This document shows positions 56,481 through 64,000 of a stretch of DNA of 64,000 nucleotides, piece after piece. How positions within the stretch are numbered: position 1 is the first letter of the stretch; each line of letters opens with the position of its first letter. Location: positions 140,577-204,576 of the forward strand of contig JAYEVH010000134.1 of the NCBI GenBank assembly GCA_036346255.1. Reading direction: 5' to 3'. The position numbers and the translations under genes were made by a program. The DNA comes from Ampelocalamus luodianensis. Its lineage: Eukaryota > Streptophyta > Magnoliopsida > Poales > Poaceae. The notes beneath the pieces are model-generated. The model was not told the DNA's origin. It saw only the letters and a list, made by a program, of their open reading frames with translations, and did not search any database.

Positions 56481-57479
56481 AACATCAGTTGTATGCCAAA
56501 TTCAGCAAGTGTGAATTTTGGCTCAAAGAAGTCTGATTTTTGGGCCATGTTCTATCTGAAGGAGGCAAAGCAGTAAACCCGAGCAAGATAACAGAGGTGC
56601 TAGATTGGAAGTAGCCCCAAACCGTTCTTGAAGTCCAAAGTTTCCTCGGTCTGGTGGGTTATTACCGCTGGTTCATCGGGAACTTCTCCAAGATTGCTAG
56701 ACCGATGACTCAACTTCTGAAGAAGGAAAAGAAGTTTGAATGGTTAGCCTCGTGCGATGAGAGTTTTCACGAGTTAAGGAAAAGGCTCACATCAGCCCCA
56801 GTGCTCACTTTGCCCGATATACACAAGGATTTCACTATGTATTGTGATGCATCCGCCACGACCTCATTTGCATGCTAATTCAAGAAGGCAAAGTGATGGC
56901 CTATGCCTCGCGATAATTCTGACCACATGAAGTGATTATCCAACCCATGATTTGGAGTCGCGTTTGTGGTTCATGCCCTCAAAATCTAGAGGCATTATCT
57001 TATCGGCAATCAGTGTGAGATATACTTAGATCATAAGAGCCTAAAATACTTCTTCACTCAGCTAGATCTAAACCTGAGGCAGCGAAGATGGCTTGAATTG
57101 ATCAAAGACTATGACCTAGGCATTCATTACCATCCTAGTAAAGCTAACGTTGTAGACGATGCTCTTAGCCAGAAACTTCATTATATGAGCACATCGATCG
57201 AAAAGAATCAACCGTTGCTGCATGAAGAGTTCCGAAGCCCAACTTAGAAGTGGTTGAGGAAGGTTATGTTGCTACCTAGCACTACAACCTACCCGCATCA
57301 CAAATCCAAGACTCAACTCAAGGATCGGCCATGGCGAAATCAAGATCATTATGAGAAATGGTGGAAAATCGAAATTTTTCGAGAGCATGGCTGGATTGAT
57401 TATGCGAGGATAGCGATCTGCATTCAAAGGATCAGGATGTCAAGAAGCTCCTCGAGAAGCCCATGATTCTCCTCTCTCC
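56481..57479 (+). pseudogene. RT thumb and RNase H of element E
   Basis: GYYRWFIGNFSKIARPMTQLLKKEKKFEW (read in parts) and MYCDAS mark the thumb and the RNase H start (56654-56878). LDHKSLKYF-like and RQRRWLELIKDYDLGIHYH segments follow near 57030-57130, then SKANVV-like sequence. Frame changes near 56870, 56930 and 56990 and a scrambled stretch at 57240-57470 interrupt it. The corresponding part of element A (2306-3100) is clean and serves as the guide. Confidence 0.75.
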
Positions 57480-57997
57480 ATGCATCCCGGGAGCACCAAG
57501 ATGTACCAAGATCTCTGTAAGCAATTTTTGTGGCCTAGTATGAGGAAAGATGTTGCCGCCTATGTTGCCCAGTGCGACGTATACCAGCGTGTTAAAGAAG
57601 AACACCAGCGACCCACAGGGTTACTTCAACCCCTGAGTATTCCCGAGTGGAAATGGGATGAAATCGGTATGGATTTCATCATAGGTTTGCAAAAACCCGA
57701 AATGGGCACGACTCCATCTGGGTTATCGAGGACCGCCTGACCAAAGTGGCTCATTTTATTCCAGTTAGCACCACCTACAACGGAGTCAAGCTTGCAGAGC
57801 TCTATATGGATAATATCATCCGTCTGCATGGCGTGTTGAAGATCATAACCTCTGATCGAGGACCTAAGTTCACTTCCCGATTATGGGATAGTGTGCATGA
57901 ACTGTTAGGAACCGAGCTATTCTTTAGCAGAGCTTTCCATTCGCAAACCAGAGGTCAAGCAGAAAGGGCCAATCAAATTTTGGAAGATATGTTGTGA
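57480..57997 (+). pseudogene. Integrase of element E, truncated by element H
   Basis: MHPGSTKMYQDL opens the zinc domain; its C-x2-C is C-D-V-Y, so the last zinc ligand is lost. The core has IGMDFIIGL (first Asp), ITSDRGPKFTS (second Asp) and FHSQTRGQAERANQ (Glu), the D,D-35-E set. A frame change near 57735 splits it. At 57998 the frame ends because the LTR of H begins; GTGAG (57994-57998) would be H's target duplication. The chromodomain and 3' LTR of E are not in the window. Confidence 0.8.
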
Positions 57998-57998
57998 G

Positions 57999-58533
57999 TG
58001 ATACGGGGGAGGCCCGATCTTCTCAGTGAGGAACCGTGGATAGTTGATGCGAAGTAGACGATGTCACTAGCTGAACACTCGCGCCAATGCACGAACCCTC
58101 AACTCTTCAGAATACGTCAAAAACACACCGGGTAGTTGTTCGTCGCGAGACCACGAACGACGAACGCTAAGTCCCCAATTCCCAATGGAACGACGGCTTG
58201 ACCTTGGATTGCAGAACAAAACAAATAGATCGCCTAATTCTCTCTCAAAGTCCTCGCATGAACTCTGGTGTCGAAAGAACAAGCAATAGCTATGTTTCAA
58301 TCTTATGCATAAACTGGTCTACCTCTATGGTGCGGCCATGGGGGGTTTATATAGCCTCCCACGCAAGCACAAAACTCGGATGAACAGTAACCGAGTGCTA
58401 CAGTAATCCGAGTCCGACACTGTTCATTGCTACAGATATCGAGTCCGATTACTGTTCACGTGAACAGTAATCCGATTCAAAACGTCCTACTTTAATTTGG
58501 AAATTTAAACTAGTCTCCCTCTCGGTTCCCTTG
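57999..58533 (-). repeat. LTR of element H, first copy, truncated
   Basis: Starts TGATACGGGG, the complement of the LTR end, and matches LTRs C and G up to CTCGGTTCCCTTG at 58533. There it switches to a repeat of E pol sequence instead of continuing. The palindrome GATTACTGTTCACG (near 58447) and the TATA box are present. Confidence 0.85.
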
Positions 58534-61066
58534 CCAGGCTGGTATAAGGCTTGAGCGCTGCTTTGAACCACACTGCTAGGAGATAACGCATCACCTGATG
58601 TGGTGGCGGGTATGATTCTTGCATTAGGTGCTAAGTTAGCCTTATTTCATTACGGAGCAACTCATTCCTTTGTTTCCAAGAAGTTTGCTATGCATCAACA
58701 ATGAAGCTATGAACTAGATGACATTCTAGTGATTCATTCACGGGTCCATCTTAAGGGAAACTTCGAATGCTTTGAAGTTCCTATAGAAATAAATGGGATA
58801 TAATGCGAGCCAATATCATCTAATAGATAACCGGGTTACATATAATCCTTAGGATGGATTGGTTATCCAGCATCAGAAGTAATCGATTGTGTGAATTGCG
58901 TTTCTCTAGTCAACTCGGCGGAGCGGCGTCGTGTTTACGCGCATGATGCTCGTCGCGTGCCCAATCTCAACTCAATGTCAATCTCGAGCTTAGTCAAGTC
59001 CCGATGGTATGCGAATATCTAGACATGTTTACGGATGAACTCTTGGGAATGTGCTGTCGGGACATGGAGTTTGTCATTGATTTGATACCGGGACAGCACC
59101 CATATCCAAACAACCTTATCGAATGGTATCTAATGAATTGGCGAATTGAAGAAACAACTCAAGGAGCAGCGGACAAGGGATTCATTCACCTAGCTCATCT
59201 CAGGTGGGACATCACCTATTCGTCATGAAGAAGGGCTGACGGCCTTTCGGATGTAAATGTCGACTCTGTTCTCTAGAAGTCACCATCAAGAACAAATGTC
59301 TCTCCAAGGATAGATGATTTGTTTGATCAAATGAATGGTGCATGTATCTTCTAAAAAATTGACTTGAGAGCAGTTATTCCAACTCAAGGTCGGACTAGAA
59401 GATATTACGAAGACTACTTTTACTACCAGTTCGATGCGTATGACTATTTGTAATGTCCTTCGGACTTACCAATGCTTTGGCAAATTTCACGAATATCATG
59501 AACAAGGTCTTTATGGAGTATCACGGATCAATTTGTGATAGTATTCATTGATGATATCTTATCTACTCAAGATTGCGAGAAGAACACGGCGACATCGCAT
59601 TTAGTGCTTTCGATAGCGGCGGGAACATCGATTGTATGCCAAATTCAGCAAGTGTGAATTTTGGCTCAAAAGTCTGATTTTTTGGGCCATGTTCTGCTGA
59701 AAGGAGGCAGCATTAAGCCGGAGCAAGATAGAGAGGTGCTAGATTGGAAGTAGCCCAAGCCGTTCTGAAGTCCAAAGTTTCCTCGATGCGGTGGGTTATT
59801 ACCGCTGGTTCATCGGGAACTTCTCCAAGATTGCTAGGCAGACTCAACTTGAAGAAAGGAAAAGAAGTTTGAATGGTTAGCCCTCGTGCGATGAGAGTTT
59901 TCACGAGTTAAGGAAAAGGCTCACATTTGATGCTCACTTTGCCCAGATATACACAAAGTTTCACTATGTATTGTGATGCATCCCCACGACCTCATTTGCA
60001 TGCTAATTCAAGAAGGCAGAAGTGATGGCTATGCCTCGCGATAATTCTGACCATGGCGATTATCAACCATGATTTGAGTCGACGTTGTGGTTCATGCCCT
60101 CAAAATCTAGAGGCATTATCTTATCATTGTCGGTGTGAGATATACTTAGATCATAAGAGCCTAAAATACTTCTTCACTCATTAGATCTAAACTTTGAGGC
60201 GAAGATGGCTTGAATTGATCAAAGACTATGACTAGGCATTCATTACCATCTAGTAAAGCTAACGTTGTGAGCGATATCTTTAGCGAAACTTCATTATATG
60301 AGCACATCGATCGAAAAGAATCAACCCGTTGCTGCATGAAGAGTTAGAAGCCCAACTTAGAAGTGGTTGAGGAAGGTTATGTTGCTACCTAGCACTACAA
60401 CCTACCCCCGCATCACAAATCCAAGCGACTCAACTCAGGATCATTATGGCGAAATCAAGATCATTATGAGAAATGGTGGAAAATCGAATTTTTCGAAGCA
60501 TGGCTGGATTGATTATCGCGAGGATAAATCGCATTCAGGTGATCATCGTAATCTCGAAGAAGCCCATGATTCTCCTCTCTCCATGCATCAGGAGCACCAA
60601 GATGTACCAAGATCTATGGCAATTTGTTGCCTAGTATGAGGAAAGATGTTGCGCCTATGTTGCCCATCACGGCGTATACCGCGTGTTAAAGAAGAACACC
60701 GGGACCCGGTTACTTCGCCTGAGTATTCCCGAGTGGAAATGGGATGAGAAATCGGTATGGATTTCATCATAGGTTCACAAAACCGAAATAGACCACGACT
60801 CCATCCCCGGGTTATCCGGACCTTTGACCAAAGTGGCTCATTTTATTCGATTAGCACCACCTACATGAATTCGCACGAGCTCTATATGGATAATATCATC
60901 CGTGCATGGCGTGTTGAAGATCATAACCTCGATCGAGGACCTAAGTTCACTTCGGTTATGGGATAGTGTGCATGAGATGAACGGGCTATTCTTTATGACT
61001 TTCCATTACATAAACGGAGGTCAAGCGAGAAGGGCCAATCAAATTTTGGAGATATATTTGTGGAGG
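58533..61066 (+). pseudogene. Second, degraded copy of element E pol (duplicate of 55338-57998)
   Basis: From GGCTGGTATAAGG onward the sequence repeats 55338-57998 in the same order and orientation, covering the end of gag, protease, RT, RNase H and integrase. It is followed at 61067 by the same LTR junction as at 57999. It is about 5% shorter through dozens of one- to five-base losses, so no domain keeps its frame. Changes concentrate at CTG and CAG (for example CTG to ACG at 58651, 59031 and 59488). The duplication of the exact H insertion junction means it cannot be an independent old copy; it is a recent tandem duplication or, more likely, an unmerged assembly overlap. Confidence 0.85.
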
Positions 61067-61951
61067 TGATACGGGAGGCGATCTTCTCGGTGAGGAACCA
61101 GTGGATAGTTGATGCGAAGTAGGCGATGTCACTAGCGAACACTCGCGTAATGCCGAACCTCAACTCTTGAATACGTCAAAAAACACCTGGGTAGTTGTTC
61201 GTCGCGAGACCACGAGCGACGAGCGCTGTCTTCCCAATGGAGCAGGCTTGACCTTGGATTGCGAGAACAAAACAAATAGATCGCCTAATTCTCTCTCAAA
61301 GTCCTCATGAACTCGGTGTCGAAAGAACAAGCAATAGCTATGTTTCAATCTTATGCATAAACTGGTCTACCTCTATGTAGATGCGGCCATGGGGTTTATA
61401 TAACCTCCCACGCAAGCTGCTGGATGAACAGTAACCGAGTGCTACGTAATCCGAGTCCGACCTTTGTTCATTGCTCACGATATCCGAGTCGATTACTGTT
61501 CACGTGAACAGTAATCAATTCAAAACGTCCTACTTTAATTTGGAAATTTAAACTAGTCTCCCTCGGTTCCCTTGTATTGTGAGCTTTCCTTCTCTTAGCT
61601 TGCGAATTTGTTCGATACACTTGATGCTTCTTTTGATGCTAATGTAACCCTTGTTGGCCACATGTGTTTCTCCTCCATGAATTTGTTCGGCCTCCCTCTC
61701 CTCCAAGGCTTCACAATGTTCAAACCTGAGAATACAAAACATTTGCATGAGGTAATACCCAATTCTCATCAATGTGAAGATTCATTAAGAAGCAAAAGCA
61801 CTGTTGATTTAGAAGTTTAGCTCTTGCTCGTCGATTGGAACAATATGCGCCACGTGCTTGAATTATTTGTGGCGTCATGTATGGCGTCCACCTCGATCAG
61901 TGTATGACCACCAATAGGAAAGATGTATAAGTGTTAGGATGCCTCTCATCA
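61067..61951 (-). repeat. 3' LTR of element H, full-length copy
   Basis: 885 bases; on the minus strand it runs from TGATGAGAGGCATCC to CCTCCCGTATCA. From 61067 to about 61820 it follows LTRs G and the first H copy; the rest (61820-61951) is different sequence. Confidence 0.75.
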
Positions 61952-61965
61952 TCCTCCCTCTTGAA

Positions 61966-62931
61966 AAATTCGTCCTCGGCGCTAGATCATCACCACAAGA
62001 TGATGGCGCATTGAAAGTAGAGCTCACGCCATAGTCATCGCGGAAAGCTCTATCTTGTAGGCTATCGTTGATCTTCTCAAGCACCTTGAAAGGTCCATCA
62101 CCTCGTGGCGACATGATTTAGACTTGCGGCGTTACGGAAAGCGATCGCTTGCGGTGGCACCCAAACCAAATCACCTGGTTGAAAAATCATCTTCTTTCCG
62201 TTTCTTATTCGCCTTCTCGGCGGACTTGACCGCGTTCTATCTCCTCTTTTGTTTTGAGATGCAATTTAAATCACCGCTCCTTAAGCAGGCGCCTCCATGT
62301 GAACGGTTGTTGACTTGGGCGGCGACAAATCAAGTGGCGTAAAGGGTTTGAAGCCATACACCACCTCAAAGACACAAGCAGTGGGTGCAGCAGCCGATTA
62401 TATGGCGAATTCCCCGTGCGGCAACAATCCTCCCGCTCGCGTGGATTCTTCTGATCATGGTCAGTAGCATCGAGTGTGCGGTTCACCACCTCGGTTTGAC
62501 CATCAATTTGAGGATGACAAGTTGTCTGAATAACAACCGTCCCATTTTACCCAAAGCGTCTTCGAGTAGCTCATGAACTTCATATCGCGATCCGGACACA
62601 ATAGTGCGGGGCACCATGTAGCCTCGATCTCTGAAAAACAAGTTAGCAATATCGATGCATCGTGCGCTCTTGTGTACGAATAAGTGTGTCATCTTGGCGA
62701 TCCTGGCGACAAAACAGAATCGCTCCCCCTTTTAGTTCTAGGCGGTCTTAAAACAAAATCCATACTAATGTCCTCCCATGGTGCATTGGGGAACAGGTAG
62801 AGGTATACAAACCATGGATTCAACTTGATTTGGCTTTGTGGCAAATGCATCGCTGCACATACCTCTCCATCTCGCCTCATCTTAGGCCAATAAAGTGACA
62901 GCTCGGCATAGACAACGTCTTCTCCGTCCAA
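61966..62931 (-). pseudogene. Integrase of element H, frameshifted
   Basis: On the minus strand the zinc-domain end YWPKMRRDGEV, then the core PWEDISMDFVL (first Asp, about 62760-62790) and a GSDS block are in one frame (62931-62689). After frame changes come IEATW-like and RDMKFMS pieces (second Asp region, about 62600), CC-rich debris, and the C-terminal MSPRGDGPFKVLEKIND and DDYGVSSTFN (62114-61990). This is the standard end of plant gypsy Pol just before the purine tract. Single-base losses every 50-100 bases destroy the frame. Confidence 0.75.
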
Positions 62932-64000
62932 AATGTCCCATCAATCCACACAATGTGATTCCTGATTAATAGCAAGCATACGGAGGATTACGGAACACAT
63001 AATTTGTTAGTCGCGAAACAAAAACCCATCATGGATGTGAAATTTATCCCAACCTTTTCCTCTTTGCAATGTGCATGAGACGGAAAAATCATGGTCATGA
63101 GCATATAAATCACGCAAACTCTCTAAACCGAGAACTTGCACTCCTAATTGAGTTAAAAGCACACTTTTCTAGAAAGAGCATCGACCACATTTCCTTTCCC
63201 TTCTTGTATTTCACAATGTGAGAAAGCGACTCAATGAATTCAACATTTGGCATGTCTACGGTTGATTTGCTTGACCTTTTAAATACTTAATGCCTCATGA
63301 TCGAGAATGAATAATAAACTCTTTAGGCCATAAATAATGTTGCCAAGTTTCCTAACATGCCACTTCGCGCATAAAGCTCTTTGTCATAGGCAGATAATTC
63401 AATTGAGCACCATTGGTTTCTCTCACTAAAATAAGCTACAGGTCTACCCTCTTGCATTAAAACACAGCCAATACCCAATCCACTAGCATCACACTCAATT
63501 TCAAAAAATTTAGTGAAATCGAATAAAACAAACAGCGATTGCGGTCAAGCGTTTCTTAAGTTCGACAAAAGCATTGTCTTGCGCTACCCCCACAAATTCA
63601 ACGACCTTCTTAATGGTTCATTCAAAGGGCAGCGATGGTGCTAAAATCTAGCGCGATAAAAACCAGCGAGACCATGAAAACTTCTGTCGACTTCGTTCAC
63701 GAGGTTGGCCAATTTTTAATCGCTTCAATTTAGACTCATCTACTTCAACTCCTGTGCGAAACAACATAGCCAAAAAGATGACACGATCTTTGCAAAAGTG
63801 CACTTCTCTAAGTTACCAAATAACCTAGCCTCACGCATAAACTTGTAGAACTTGTCTAAGATGGTCTATAATGGTCGATTCGGTCATTGTGCGTCGAGAA
63901 TATCATCAAAGTACACAACCACAAATTTACCAATGAAATGCCTTAAAACATGATTCATTAAGCGTGAATGTACTAGGTGCATAGTTAAACCAAAAGATGA
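62932..64000 (-). pseudogene. RT and RNase H of element H, frameshifted
   Basis: The RT catalytic block FVVVYFDDIL is readable on the minus strand (YFDD at 63902-63913), followed by FYKFMREARLFGNLEKCTF. Further left come RNase H landmarks: FLKLSVMLVDWVLAVF-like, ETNGAQLNYL, FIIHSRS and IKYLKGQAN (63640-63270). Many frame changes occur. The N-terminal part of RT and everything upstream lie outside the window. Confidence 0.7.

Larger units (their letters stand above)
38477..57998 (+). mobile_element. Ty3/gypsy retrotransposon E (Tekay-like), 5' LTR to integrase
   Basis: The 5' LTR starts at 38477 (TGTAACATCCC), a methionine-tRNA primer site follows at 47260, then a leader, an extra ORF, gag and pol up to the integrase at 57997, all on the plus strand. 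Three later insertions lie in it with clean ends (F, G and a copia fragment), and H interrupts the integrase. Without insertions the LTR would be about 3.6 kb. The 3' LTR is outside the window. Gag and Pol are closely related to those of element A. Confidence 0.85.
61067..64000 (-). mobile_element. Ty3/gypsy retrotransposon H, autonomous-type, continues beyond window
   Basis: LTR at 61067-61951 (plus-strand coordinates of the 3' LTR), then a purine tract (complement of 61952-61965), then pol read on the minus strand: integrase, RNase H and RT towards 64000. The LTR is related to C and G, although its first 130 bases differ from theirs. Protein motifs (YFDD in RT, PWEDISMDFV in integrase) are those of plant gypsy elements. 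The sequence has a high rate of small indels. Confidence 0.8.

Noticed and set aside
62000..64000. Endogenous pararetrovirus (caulimovirid) sequence
   Set aside because: The RT and RNase H are followed by integrase, a purine tract and an LTR in gypsy order; no movement protein or coat protein motifs are seen.

Overview
This window is nuclear DNA of a plant, almost certainly a grass (Poaceae). The evidence is a secreted phytocystatin with the GC-rich codon use of grass genes, Tekay-type and Tat-type Ty3/gypsy retrotransposons, a BARE/Angela-like copia LTR, a CACTA element with ACCGTC/CGTGAT subterminal repeats and a linked ULP1 protease gene, a tRNA-derived SINE with a T-rich tail, and a plant L1-type LINE. 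I cannot name the genus. More than 80% of the window is nested transposons. The only clean host-type gene I can support is the cystatin at 31911-32267.

Layout. 1-7766 is the right part of a Tekay-like gypsy element (A), with broken gag-pol and a 3' LTR at 4441-7766. A sits inside a CACTA transposon (7767-10015) carrying a ULP1-like protease gene. The CACTA in turn abuts the 3' part of a Tat-type gypsy element (10016-14047), which has an antisense gene and a 3' LTR. 14050-21029 is a mosaic of LTR fragments (one minus-strand, two copia), two small GRF-type zinc-finger genes, a minisatellite and AT-rich tandem repeats. At 21035-30783 a solo LTR (C, TSD GTGTA) was split by a complete non-coding LTR retrotransposon (D, 21457-30261, TSD ACAAG, minus strand). 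30784-35290 is the gene-bearing island: cystatin, SINE, two TIR elements and a perfect 175-bp tandem duplication. 35291-38476 is a LINE (ORF1 and the start of ORF2), cut by a plus-strand gypsy element E (38477 onward). E's 5' LTR was itself hit by a copia fragment and by a 5.16-kb solo LTR (F, TSD GCCAG). E's leader was hit by a complete non-autonomous gypsy element (G, 47362-52432, TSD AATGG, minus). E's integrase was hit by a minus-strand autonomous relative (H, 57999 to the window end) whose LTR is related to those of C and G.

No bacterial-type system, CRISPR, rRNA or intact tRNA gene is present. No retroelement here has an intact coding region. The most unusual signals are: (1) five tandem stem-loops with compensatory stem changes, and a second set of covarying mini-hairpins, inside the LTR of E; (2) stop codons that are TAG in an unbroken run through E's upstream ORF and gag, consistent with C-to-T decay of CAG sites; (3) differences between repeat copies that fall on CAG/CTG trinucleotides, many of them indels, plus an abrupt noisy 3.2-kb tandem duplication at 58533. 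The third set suggests methylation-linked base-calling errors and an unresolved assembly overlap rather than biology. Reading frames in this window, particularly after 58533 and in 1-2300, should be treated with that in mind.
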